This document shows, piece by piece, positions 5,172 through 11,627 of a stretch of DNA of 37,427 nt (position 1 is its first letter; the number at the start of each line of letters is the position of its first letter). A model generated the notes under the pieces. It searched no databases. It was not told the DNA's origin and worked only from the letters and a program-made list of their open reading frames with translations. The DNA is from a virus, in IMG/VR virus record IMGVR_UViG_3300030389_002958, positions 1 through 37,427 of that record; one strand, written 5' to 3'. The position numbers were made by a program, and so were the translations under genes.

Positions 5172-5378
5172 ATGAAAATCGAATACAAAGAGAAGTCTGA
5201 CGTGATGGTACTTACATTACGAAAGTCTAAAGTTCACCCTGTTAGTGATACTCATTGTCAAATTATATTTGATGTTGAGCCTGACATGAGAGAATTATCA
5301 GAAATATATAATCATGTAATTATGCTCAAGATGGTTGATTCAGAAACAGACCGAGCCAAAGAGGGAGGTTTATTCTAA
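5172..5378 (+). CDS. Small early protein
   Basis: ATG 5172 follows the fifth type A leader, giving 68 aa; an upstream in-frame ATG at 5097 lies within the terminator-like hairpin and is rejected. The protein is strand-rich (KSDVMVLTLRKS, CQIIFDVEP) with no recognised motif. Its stop overlaps the nuclease start (TAATG), and GAGGGAGG inside its end is the ribosome-binding site of that nuclease, so the leader may control nuclease output through coupling. Confidence 0.65.
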   Translation: MKIEYKEKSDVMVLTLRKSKVHPVSDTHCQIIFDVEPDMRELSEIYNHVIMLKMVDSETDRAKEGGLF

Positions 5379-6418
5379 TGATAACATTTGGAGTTAGAGG
5401 TCTTATTGCAGATACATCTAATGATGATGTAAAAACATTGAGACCTGTTGTTGGTTCAGCAGTCAAGTTAGTTGCTGAGCCTGACAACAAGCATGATAAA
5501 AATGCAGTCGCAGTATATTGGAACAATCATAAATTAGGATATGTTCCTAGTATAAAAACTCTCCAAGAGTCATCACTTCATTATAAGATAGGCACAGTCC
5601 TGTCTTATGGTTATACTGAAGATGGTGGTAATAATTGGAATGATGAACATAAAGGTAAACTAGGTAGTGTTAAGATTGGTTTAGGTAAGGCTAAAGAAGA
5701 AGAAAATTTTTCTCCTGCAGTTGGACAATTAAAACCAAGAATATCTTCTATTCTAAGTTACCTGAATTATACAGGTAATGTCGATGGACTTATCAGGTGG
5801 GCATTTCAAAATGCTGACTCATTTGATGGTTATAAAAATGCATTACAAAAAACTGCTGACAAAGGTACTGAGGTTCATAAGGCTATAGAATGTTATATTA
5901 AATATAATGTCTTTAGAGATGGACTAGATATATTTGACCCTAAAGCACTACAAACCTACAAAGATTACAAGGGTGGTAAGTCAGGTCAAATGGCGTGTTG
6001 CAAAGATATTCCTGAGGGTTGGTTTAACTTTATGAAAAAATATAAAGTCAGACCTATCTCAATGGAAGAAAGACTTGTCGATAGCCAGTTAGGTATAACT
6101 GGACAGTATGATATGCTTGCTTACATTGAACATAAAGGTGTTGAAAAAGTTGCCATTATTGATTGGAAAACAAGTAAAAAAATTACTGATAAACATAGAC
6201 TACAGTGTTCATTCTATGTGAAGACATGGTATAACAATGTTTCTCAATATACTACTCCTGTTGGAATGGTTGTTGCCTTTGGTGGAAATAATAAACAGGG
6301 TTATTCTTGTAGTATTGTTGATTGGGACGAGTGGCATAATTATTATATTGCAGTGTCTCGTCTTAAAGATGCACTTGATATATTGGGTGTTAAATTTCCA
6401 ATGGAGGCATTAGCATGA
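5378..6418 (+). CDS. HIRAN domain fused to a PD-(D/E)XK nuclease
   Basis: A 346-aa protein. Residues 3-60 look like a HIRAN domain (FGVRGLIADT..., LVAEPDNKHDKNAVAVYW, KLGYVPS), a fold that binds DNA ends or stalled-fork structures. Residues about 115-330 look like a RecB/Cas4-type exonuclease: GTEVHKAIE helix, then YDML (Asp near 245), IIDWKTSKK (Asp262, Lys264) and Q-x-x-x-Y of motif QCSFY. It probably trims or recombines phage DNA and sits at the head of the replication block, upstream of the helix-turn-helix protein, helicase and SSB. The next gene overlaps by ATGA. The catalytic fold is confident; the HIRAN call is somewhat less so. Confidence 0.8.
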   Translation: MITFGVRGLIADTSNDDVKTLRPVVGSAVKLVAEPDNKHDKNAVAVYWNNHKLGYVPSIKTLQESSLHYKIGTVLSYGYTEDGGNNWNDEHKGKLGSVKIGLGKAKEEENFSPAVGQLKPRISSILSYLNYTGNVDGLIRWAFQNADSFDGYKNALQKTADKGTEVHKAIECYIKYNVFRDGLDIFDPKALQTYKDYKGGKSGQMACCKDIPEGWFNFMKKYKVRPISMEERLVDSQLGITGQYDMLAYIEHKGVEKVAIIDWKTSKKITDKHRLQCSFYVKTWYNNVSQYTTPVGMVVAFGGNNKQGYSCSIVDWDEWHNYYIAVSRLKDALDILGVKFPMEALA

Positions 6419-6699
6419 GACAAAAAAGATTAGGTAAATCATGTCCTATTGAACTAAAAGATATTAAAGAATATCGGATAGAAAAAATGTTTAAGGAACA
6501 TAAACCTCAAGATGAAAACATAATATGGGAACTAAAATATTCACGTAGTCCTTTAACAGGTCAATTCCTGTTAAGCTTTGACTCAATTAGTGAAGCATCA
6601 AGAAGATTGAATATTGATAGGTCGCATATTGTTGGACAATTAAGTGGACGTTACCCACATGTTCGTGGTTTAATATTTAAATACAAGGAGATTGAATAA
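6415..6699 (+). CDS. Stand-alone NUMOD1-like DNA-binding protein
   Basis: A 94-aa basic protein. The C-terminal part (about 52-92) reads LLSFDSISEASRRLNI, DRSHIVGQLSG and GLIFKYK, matching the NUMOD1 pattern 'F.S..EA.R.L.I....I...'. NUMOD1 is a helix-turn-helix module usually joined to GIY-YIG or HNH homing endonucleases. No nuclease motif is present, so this is either an independent DNA-binding protein or a relic of a homing enzyme. The N-terminus is Lys/Glu-rich. It overlaps both neighbours (ATGA and TAATG). Confidence 0.6.
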   Translation: MRQKRLGKSCPIELKDIKEYRIEKMFKEHKPQDENIIWELKYSRSPLTGQFLLSFDSISEASRRLNIDRSHIVGQLSGRYPHVRGLIFKYKEIE

Positions 6700-7319
6700 T
6701 GAATATGACGTACACTACAGGTGAGTTCGGTATCTTTCCCTCTAAAGTATTAAAGGGATTGCACCCATACAAACAGGTAATTATATCTTGGTTGATATAT
6801 CATACAAACAATGAGAGTGGGATTAGTTTCCCATCTCTCAGTCTTTTATCTAAAGAGTGTGGTATCAATTCAAGAACAACATTAATCAAACACATTGCTG
6901 AGTTAGAGTCTTTGGGTTATATACAAAAGACACAAACTAAACGTGATGATGGAGGTTATACTTCAAATAGGTATAGGGTGTTCATTAAACGTACAACCTC
7001 TAGTACAGAAAATGTACAAGGGGTAGTTCCTCAGGTGGACACTAACTATAAGAATATTAACAATAAGAATATTAACTTATTTGAAGAGTGTTGGAAATTA
7101 TATGGTTGTAAAGGTAATAAACCTACTGCATTAAAATATTGGAATAGATTATCTAATAAAGACCACAAGTCTATAAAGGATAAAATAATACCATATATTG
7201 AAAGCAGACCTAATAAGGTATACAGGAAAGATTTCCAAGCTTGGATAAACCCTACCAATAAAATGTGGTTGGACGAAATTATAAATGAAAGTGAACCAAG
7301 AAAGATTGTTGAGATATGA
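6699..7319 (+). CDS. Winged-helix replication protein (helicase loader / initiator-like)
   Basis: A 206-aa protein. Residues about 15-95 form a typical phage helix-turn-helix (PSLSLLSKECGINSRTTLIKHIAELESLGYI, read in parts, then KRDDGGYTSNRYRV wing). A low-complexity NIN-rich linker leads to a C-terminal domain of about 70 residues (LYGCKGNKPTALKYWNRLS, YIESRPNKVYRKDFQAWINP) like that in phage replication proteins next to DnaB helicases. It lies directly upstream of the helicase with an ATGA overlap. Origin binding and helicase loading are inferred. Confidence 0.7.
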   Translation: MNMTYTTGEFGIFPSKVLKGLHPYKQVIISWLIYHTNNESGISFPSLSLLSKECGINSRTTLIKHIAELESLGYIQKTQTKRDDGGYTSNRYRVFIKRTTSSTENVQGVVPQVDTNYKNINNKNINLFEECWKLYGCKGNKPTALKYWNRLSNKDHKSIKDKIIPYIESRPNKVYRKDFQAWINPTNKMWLDEIINESEPRKIVEI

Positions 7320-8578
7320 AACAAGAAACTCCATATGACAACGAGTCTGAGTGTGGTGTATTGGGGTCTATATTGTTAGACCCTAATTCATTCACAAAGA
7401 ACAGATTAAAACCTGATGACTTTTATATGATGAGACATCAAGTCTTGTTTAGAAAGTTACAGGAGATGTATATAAATAATAAAACGTTAGACGCTATTAC
7501 GATTAGGAATGAATTAAATGATAATAATTTATTAAGTCAAGTAGGTGGTGAAGATTATCTATTAGAACTTATGGATTCAACTATTGTTCCTAGTCATTAT
7601 AATGCTTATCAAGATATTGTTTTAGAAAAATCTAAATTAAGAAAAGAGATTAAAATTTTTAATGATGGTTTATCAAAAGCATATAATCATGAAAGTGGTT
7701 CTGACTCTGTTATGAGTAACTTAATATCTTTAAATGTAAATGAAGTTGTAGATAAACCTCTTCATGAACATGCTAAAGATTTTATTGATGCTTGTGCAAA
7801 AGGTGAGTCAGGTAATGTTAATTGGTGGTCTAATGATTGGACAAATCATTTAGGTCGTTTGAAGAATGAATTAATCATTGTTCATGCACCTAGAAGTACA
7901 GGTAAAACTGCATTGATACTTCAATGGATTTTTCATCTGCATGTAAATGGTTTTGTTTCACCATTAGCATCACTAGAAATGTTACGTTCTGAGTTAGTTC
8001 CTAGATTTATAAGTCAATATCAAGTTGATACTTGGTTTATGAGAACTAGAGGATTCATTACTGATAATGAAAAAAGTAATTCAGAAAAAGCAGTGAGACA
8101 TATAAAGAAAATGAACTATAAAATTGTCGATGGTGGCATGGATATAGAAGAGTTAAGAGCATGGGGTATCGCACAGAAAAAAGCAGGTGCTGACATTCTG
8201 TTTATAGATAATCTATTATGTATTAATCCTGATAAAAAATATGATTCTCGTACTTCAATGTATGACCATATTATTCATCAGTTAAAAGCATTAAGAGATG
8301 ATATTAAGATACCTGTAGTAGTACTCAGTCACCCTAATAGTGATGGTGGTATTGCTTATTCTAAGAACGTTGAGAATATTGCTGATATTATTATATATCT
8401 AATGAATGTTCCTTATGAGGGAGTTAAGGTAGATGGTAACCATATTGCTCGTAACCTTGATTATAAAGGCGAACATGTAATATGTAAATTCCAAAAGAAC
8501 AGACAAGGAATTAGTCCTGTCGCTAGTTTGGAGTTTGAACAAAACTATCAAACTTTTATACATAAAGAATGGCATTAG
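7316..8578 (+). CDS. DnaB-like replicative helicase
   Basis: A 420-aa protein. The N-terminal 110 residues match the DnaB helical domain (PYDNESECGVLGSILLDP, MMRHQVLFRKLQEMY). The C-terminal RecA-like domain has Walker A APRSTGKT at 191-198 (first glycine of the classic motif replaced by Ala), SLEMLRSELVPR, Walker B ILFIDN and a VVVLSHPN strand. It unwinds DNA at the phage fork in ATP-driven fashion. Slightly shorter than bacterial DnaB (about 470). No primase domain is fused, and none was recognised elsewhere, so host primase is probably used. Confidence 0.85.
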   Translation: MKQETPYDNESECGVLGSILLDPNSFTKNRLKPDDFYMMRHQVLFRKLQEMYINNKTLDAITIRNELNDNNLLSQVGGEDYLLELMDSTIVPSHYNAYQDIVLEKSKLRKEIKIFNDGLSKAYNHESGSDSVMSNLISLNVNEVVDKPLHEHAKDFIDACAKGESGNVNWWSNDWTNHLGRLKNELIIVHAPRSTGKTALILQWIFHLHVNGFVSPLASLEMLRSELVPRFISQYQVDTWFMRTRGFITDNEKSNSEKAVRHIKKMNYKIVDGGMDIEELRAWGIAQKKAGADILFIDNLLCINPDKKYDSRTSMYDHIIHQLKALRDDIKIPVVVLSHPNSDGGIAYSKNVENIADIIIYLMNVPYEGVKVDGNHIARNLDYKGEHVICKFQKNRQGISPVASLEFEQNYQTFIHKEWH

Positions 8579-8588
8579 TGCTTGACAC

Positions 8589-8626
8589 ACGTGGGGAAAT
8601 CATGAGAGAGTACCCTCGTATTTTTT
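8589..8626 (+). terminator. Possible weak intrinsic terminator after the helicase
   Basis: ACGTGGG (8589-8595) pairs with CCCTCGT (8613-8619) apart from one T-T mismatch, followed by A and six T. A TTGACA at 8582-8587 lies just upstream but has no matching -10 at the usual distance. Confidence 0.4.
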
Positions 8627-8643
8627 AAAGGAGAAAATTAAAG

Positions 8644-9318
8644 ATGAGTAGAACAAATCCAGTAGAAGAAACTACATCAGTACAAAATCCAACAACTGCA
8701 TTTATTGAATGGAATGCACAGAATGGACAGTTCAAGATGTGGGATAATATTAATAAGCAAGTAAGCTTTCTAGAAAAACCAATGCGTTTTGCAGTGCTAG
8801 ACCAAATGTCTAGTGTTGAGGGTTGGTTAGGTGATAGAGGCACTGCTTATTCAACAGGCTTCAGACAATCTAATGAAGATATTTCTGTCTATGTTAGAAA
8901 AGATGGAAGTCAAACTTTACATAAAAGAGGTACATACTCTGATATTAAAGATGAACTAAAAGATGAGGGAATAACATATCGTAAAAATATTTATGCAATG
9001 TTATGTGAAGATATAGATGATGTACCTATTGGTAGTATTGTTTGTATTAAGTTAAAAGGAAAGTCTGCTAACCTTTGGATAGAGGGTAAGTATGGTGACA
9101 ATTCTGATTTAACTAATAGTTCAGTTCAAACTATAGGTAGATTTAAATATCCTGTTTGGGAAAGTATTGAACTATCAAAAGATGAAATTGAAAATGCAAA
9201 AGATTGTGATAAAGAACTTCAAGAATATTTTAATTCTTTAAATCATAATGCAACTTCACATCAAGATGAGTCTGTTGAAGCCATTAAAGATGACATGGCT
9301 GAAGAGATACCATTTTAA
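8644..9318 (+). CDS. Single-stranded DNA-binding protein
   Basis: A 224-aa protein with a strand-rich core (residues 15-160: FIEWNAQNGQFKMWD, RFAVLDQMSSVEGW, IYAMLCEDIDDVPIGSIVCIKLKGKS) and an acidic disordered tail ending DDMAEEIPF. That ending mirrors the (D/E)-(D/E)-I-P-F tip by which SSB proteins recruit partner enzymes. The core resembles OB-fold single-strand binders of marine phages rather than E. coli SSB. It probably coats replication intermediates and feeds helicase, nuclease and NinG. It is preceded by AAAGGAG, ten bases upstream of ATG. Confidence 0.7.
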   Translation: MSRTNPVEETTSVQNPTTAFIEWNAQNGQFKMWDNINKQVSFLEKPMRFAVLDQMSSVEGWLGDRGTAYSTGFRQSNEDISVYVRKDGSQTLHKRGTYSDIKDELKDEGITYRKNIYAMLCEDIDDVPIGSIVCIKLKGKSANLWIEGKYGDNSDLTNSSVQTIGRFKYPVWESIELSKDEIENAKDCDKELQEYFNSLNHNATSHQDESVEAIKDDMAEEIPF

Positions 9319-9377
9319 AGAAACGACAGAGTATGACTGTATCAATGAATAACTTATTCAAATCTCAACGAGGAGTT

Positions 9378-9409
9378 GCCTGACCCTTTCATATGTCAGG
9401 CTTTTTTTT
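9378..9409 (+). terminator. Strong hairpin-T8 element between SSB and ninG
   Basis: GCCTGAC (9378-9384) and GTCAGGC (9395-9401) form a perfect stem followed by eight T, a textbook rho-independent terminator. The T-run runs directly into ATG 9410. A GAGGAG at 9370-9375 lies just before the stem, so folding would bring it to about ten bases from the start codon. It may therefore both attenuate transcription and set up translation of ninG. Confidence 0.85.
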
Positions 9410-9853
9410 ATGCCTAGAAAACGTACAATTAAATCAGCAAAAAAGGGTGCTTGGGATATGTTCTCAAAATACATTCGGCTCAGGGACTCAATCGCTACTA
9501 CAGGAACAACAGATAGATGTGTATGCGTAACATGTAAAGATACTGTTCCTACTAAATATTATAAAGGATTTAACACACTGCAAGCAGGACATGGTATTGC
9601 AGGAAGAAGTAAGAATATTTTATTTGATGAGGATTTAGTTTATGGTCAATGCCAATCATGTAATTGTATTCATGGTGGAAGACTATCAGAGTATGCAATA
9701 TTCCTGATAGATAAATATGGTAAAGAATGGTTTGAAGAAAAATGTTTTATATCAAGAAAGCCTGCCGAAACAAGATGGTCTATTCAGGAGTTAGATGAAA
9801 TTAAACAAAAGTACAAAGATAAATATGAGGAATTATTAAATGAACACAGATGA
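9410..9853 (+). CDS. ninG: NinG/Rap-family recombination nuclease
   Basis: A 147-aa protein. It has KKGAWDMFSKYIRLRDS at 11-27, a cysteine pair CVTC near 38-43, LQAGHGIAGRSKNILFDEDLV, and CQSCNCIHGGRLSEYA. These are hallmarks of lambda NinG (Rap), an HNH-like zinc protein acting on branched recombination intermediates. Length is shorter than lambda NinG (about 200 aa). The ATG directly follows a terminator T-run with no adjacent Shine-Dalgarno; the downstream ATG at 9458 would cut off family-conserved residues, so 9410 is kept. Confidence 0.82.
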   Translation: MPRKRTIKSAKKGAWDMFSKYIRLRDSIATTGTTDRCVCVTCKDTVPTKYYKGFNTLQAGHGIAGRSKNILFDEDLVYGQCQSCNCIHGGRLSEYAIFLIDKYGKEWFEEKCFISRKPAETRWSIQELDEIKQKYKDKYEELLNEHR

Positions 9854-9926
9854 TTTTATGTATTTAGTTTTTTTATTTTTATTTGCAACAGTACTTTTTT
9901 GTATGTTTATGGAACTAGTAACTTAA
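9840..9926 (+). CDS. 28-aa single-span membrane peptide
   Basis: ATG 9840 overlaps the end of ninG in another frame. The peptide is MNTDDFMYLVFL followed by FLFATVLFCMFMELVT: a short acidic N-terminus and one membrane helix. A ribosome-binding site is poor (GAGGAATTATTAA upstream), so coupling is likely. The 5-residue polar head plus uninterrupted hydrophobic span suggests a real membrane peptide, but short AT-rich frames can mimic this. Confidence 0.45.
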   Translation: MNTDDFMYLVFLFLFATVLFCMFMELVT

Positions 9927-9938
9927 AGGGAGGTAGTA

Positions 9939-10760
9939 ATGGCTTATAGTATTGCAAGATGTAGAGAGATAAAAGAACGAGTAGATGACATTGGTATATT
10001 TGAAACTGCTATGGAATATGGTATATCAGCAGAGTCAGTTAAAAGAGCATTAAGATATTTAAAAGCAGAGACTTCTATTCCAACACCAATGGAAAGATGT
10101 AAATTAAATGGTGGAAGAAACGTACTGGTTATAGGAGATTTACATTGTCCGTTTGATTTAAATGGTTACTTAGATTTCTGTTCTGATATGTATATGAAAC
10201 ATGCTTGTGACACTGTTGTTTTTATAGGTGATTTAATAGATAATCACTTTGCTTCTTATCATGAAACAGACCCTAATGGTATGGGTGCTGATGATGAATT
10301 ACAAAGTGCAATTATTAGATTAGCACCATATTACAAAGCTTTTCCTGAAGCACATGTTACTATAGGTAATCATGACAGAATGGTGTTTAGAAAATCTATG
10401 TCATCAGGTGTACCTAAACGATGGATAAAATCATATGCTGAAGTTTTAGAAACACCTAATTGGATATTTACAGACTTCGTTGATATTGATGGTGTGTGTT
10501 ATATTCATGGTGAAAATGGTACTGCTAGAAGTAGGTCTTTATTAGAGATGACATCAATAGTTCAAGGTCATTTACATACTGAAATGTATACTCATTGGAG
10601 TTTTGGAAAGAACAGAAGTGTATTTGGTATGCAAGTAGGTTGTGGTATTGATGCACAAAGTTATGCAATGGGATATTGTAAACATGCTAAGAAACCTGCA
10701 ATAGGTTGTGGAATAGTTTTGAAAGGTGAAACTGCAATTAACGAGGTAATGTCATTATGA
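9939..10760 (+). CDS. Helix-turn-helix + calcineurin-like phosphoesterase
   Basis: A 273-aa protein. Residues 1-45 (CREIKERVDDIGIFETAMEYGI, SAESVKRALRYLK) resemble a sigma-type helix-turn-helix. Residues 60-260 carry the metallophosphoesterase signatures: GDLHCP (66-71), GDLID (about 97), GNHDR (143-147) and GHLH (210-213), which bind two metal ions. Such phage enzymes act on nucleic acid or cyclic nucleotide phosphodiesters; the substrate here is unknown. GGGAGG eight bases before ATG is a strong ribosome-binding site. The ATGA overlap links it to the next gene. Confidence 0.82.
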   Translation: MAYSIARCREIKERVDDIGIFETAMEYGISAESVKRALRYLKAETSIPTPMERCKLNGGRNVLVIGDLHCPFDLNGYLDFCSDMYMKHACDTVVFIGDLIDNHFASYHETDPNGMGADDELQSAIIRLAPYYKAFPEAHVTIGNHDRMVFRKSMSSGVPKRWIKSYAEVLETPNWIFTDFVDIDGVCYIHGENGTARSRSLLEMTSIVQGHLHTEMYTHWSFGKNRSVFGMQVGCGIDAQSYAMGYCKHAKKPAIGCGIVLKGETAINEVMSL

Positions 10761-10957
10761 TTAAATTAACTTACGAAGACGATACAGGTATCTTTGGTTT
10801 CAAAGATAAAAACGCATGGACTCAGGAAGATGCTACTCATATGTTTCAAGAAATGCTGAAACAAATATATAGTCTACCTGATAATTTTAAACTAACAGGT
10901 ACTGCAGAGTTACCTAAAGTTGAAGTAGATGAACATGCTATAGATGAGGGAATGTAA
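10757..10957 (+). CDS. Small acidic protein
   Basis: A 66-aa acidic protein overlapping the phosphoesterase stop by ATGA and the next start by TAATG. It has a helix (AWTQEDATHMFQEMLKQIYSL) between two short strand regions. No family recognised. Its position in a tight chain of overlapping genes supports it being real. Confidence 0.65.
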   Translation: MIKLTYEDDTGIFGFKDKNAWTQEDATHMFQEMLKQIYSLPDNFKLTGTAELPKVEVDEHAIDEGM

Positions 10958-11118
10958 TGAATTGTTGGTCTTGCGATACAGAACTAATATGGGGTGGCGA
11001 CCATATGGTAGATGAAGTTTCTGATGAACTCGCAGAAGTTTTTAATATAGTATCAAACTTTACTTGTCCACAATGTGGAAGCTATGTAGAGTTCTATCAT
11101 AAAAAAAATTCAAAATAA
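10957..11118 (+). CDS. 53-aa zinc-ribbon protein
   Basis: The protein starts MNCWSCDTELIWGGDH and has a second pair in FTCPQCGSYVEFY, so CxxC at 3-6 and near 37-40: a two-knuckle zinc ribbon. MNCW(S)C...WGGDH proteins of this size are common in marine phages and lack an assigned role. It is the last gene of the plus-strand arm and starts by TAATG coupling. Confidence 0.72.
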   Translation: MNCWSCDTELIWGGDHMVDEVSDELAEVFNIVSNFTCPQCGSYVEFYHKKNSK

Positions 11119-11122
11119 TTTG

Positions 11123-11191
11123 TGCTTCAATGCGATGAAGCAATGCCCATAAATGGTTTACTAGTTCCATGATAAAAACTAGTTTTTTTTT
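11123..11191 (+). terminator. End-of-early-arm hairpin and terminator
   Basis: A perfect hairpin TGCTTCA-ATGCGA-TGAAGCA (11123-11142) is followed by a second element, ACTAGT (11160-11165) with ACTAGT (11178-11183), running into nine T (11183-11191). The latter looks like an intrinsic terminator for early transcription; the former may protect the 3' end. Confidence 0.65.
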
Positions 11192-11195
11192 GGTC

Positions 11196-11222
11196 TTGAC
11201 TTCTTTGTTTAAATCCTATAAG
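11196..11222 (+). promoter_or_regulatory. Promoter of the riboswitch unit
   Basis: TTGACT (11196-11201) and TATAAG (11217-11222) with a 15-bp spacer, slightly short. It starts directly after the preceding T-run, and initiation near 11229 would place the aptamer right at the RNA 5' end, which supports the call. Confidence 0.6.
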
Positions 11223-11238
11223 GAATTTAGTTATAACT

Positions 11239-11286
11239 CGTTCAACCTGTATGGTCGGAAGTAGGTCAAAGTGACTGAAGGAACGC
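11239..11286 (+). promoter_or_regulatory. Glutamine-II riboswitch (Downstream-peptide type)
   Basis: P1 is CGTTC (11239-11243) with GAACG (11281-11285). A short P2 is ACC/GGT (11245-11247, 11253-11255). The conserved core CGGAAGTAGG (11256-11265) overlaps P3 GGTCA/TGACT (11264-11268, 11272-11276), followed by GAAG and GAACGC. The order P1-P2-CGGAAGUA-P3-CUGAAG-AACGC is the glutamine aptamer layout known from cyanobacterial glnA and Downstream-peptide RNAs. A GGGAGG site and a very short frame follow at once, as in that class. It probably senses L-glutamine and so host nitrogen status; the direction of control is not visible. Confidence 0.85.
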
Positions 11287-11306
11287 TAACATTGGGAGGT
11301 CTATCA

Positions 11307-11363
11307 ATGGAAGTTATCCTTACTTATCGAGGTGTAGCATACAAAAAAATCCTAAAGAGGTAG
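11307..11363 (+). CDS. 18-aa riboswitch-controlled peptide
   Basis: The peptide is MEVILTYRGVAYKKILKR, with GGGAGG seven bases upstream. LTYRGVAY matches the L-x-YRG-x-x-Y pattern of DUF4278, a domain found largely in cyanobacteria, and short peptides of this kind are typical downstream of this aptamer class. The basic tail and tiny size suggest a binding peptide that modulates a host protein. That target is unknown, and any link to nitrogen regulation is inference from the riboswitch. The frame is followed 12 bases later by a stable hairpin. Its last codons overlap the convergent gene. Confidence 0.75.
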   Translation: MEVILTYRGVAYKKILKR

Positions 11364-11510
11364 TATGCGAATGTGTCCCACTTCGGTGGGACTTATCTCT
11401 ATACCGATTTGTTCACTAGCCTTTCTTATCATTTCATCTCTATCAAAACCTTTTACCTCAACTGTTGCTTCTTTACCTGACTCTTTGTGAACAATACGAT
11501 ACATAGACAT
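11352..11510 (-). CDS. 52-aa hypothetical protein, last gene of the late arm
   Basis: ATG 11510 follows a strong AGGAGAGG. The 52-aa product (MSMYRIVHKESGKEATVEVKG..., ending GHIRILPL) predicts strand-helix-strand with a central helix FDRDEMIRKASEQ. No family recognised. Its C-terminal codons are read over a perfect inverted repeat (11375-11392) that also acts on the opposite strand, and its stop codon lies inside the riboswitch peptide frame; the two transcripts would be complementary. Confidence 0.7.
   Translation of the reverse strand: MSMYRIVHKESGKEATVEVKGFDRDEMIRKASEQIGIEISPTEVGHIRILPL
11375..11392 (+). terminator. UUCG hairpin closing the riboswitch unit
   Basis: GTCCCAC-TTCG-GTGGGAC is a perfect 7-bp GC-rich stem with a UUCG loop, 12 bases after the peptide stop. 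The run after it is only moderately T-rich (TTATCTCTAT). It may act as terminator or 3' stabiliser. It is also coding sequence of the minus-strand gene. Confidence 0.6.
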
Positions 11511-11627
11511 ACCTCTCCTGTTAATAACTTGTTAATAATTAATTGGTCATTTTAAAGGTTTTAATGATGCTGACCAAACACCATAGGAACAGGGTAATGA
11601 ACGACCCTTACGATAACCTCTTAACGT

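Noticed and set aside
2416-5174. Repeated leaders as a CRISPR-like array
   Set aside because: Spacing is hundreds of bases with genes in between, stems vary, and each copy sits at a start codon.
9333-9383. A 16-codon frame (MTVSMNNLFKSQRGVA) before ninG as a leader peptide
   Set aside because: No clear ribosome-binding site and no regulatory codon run; could matter for coupling but support is too weak to list.
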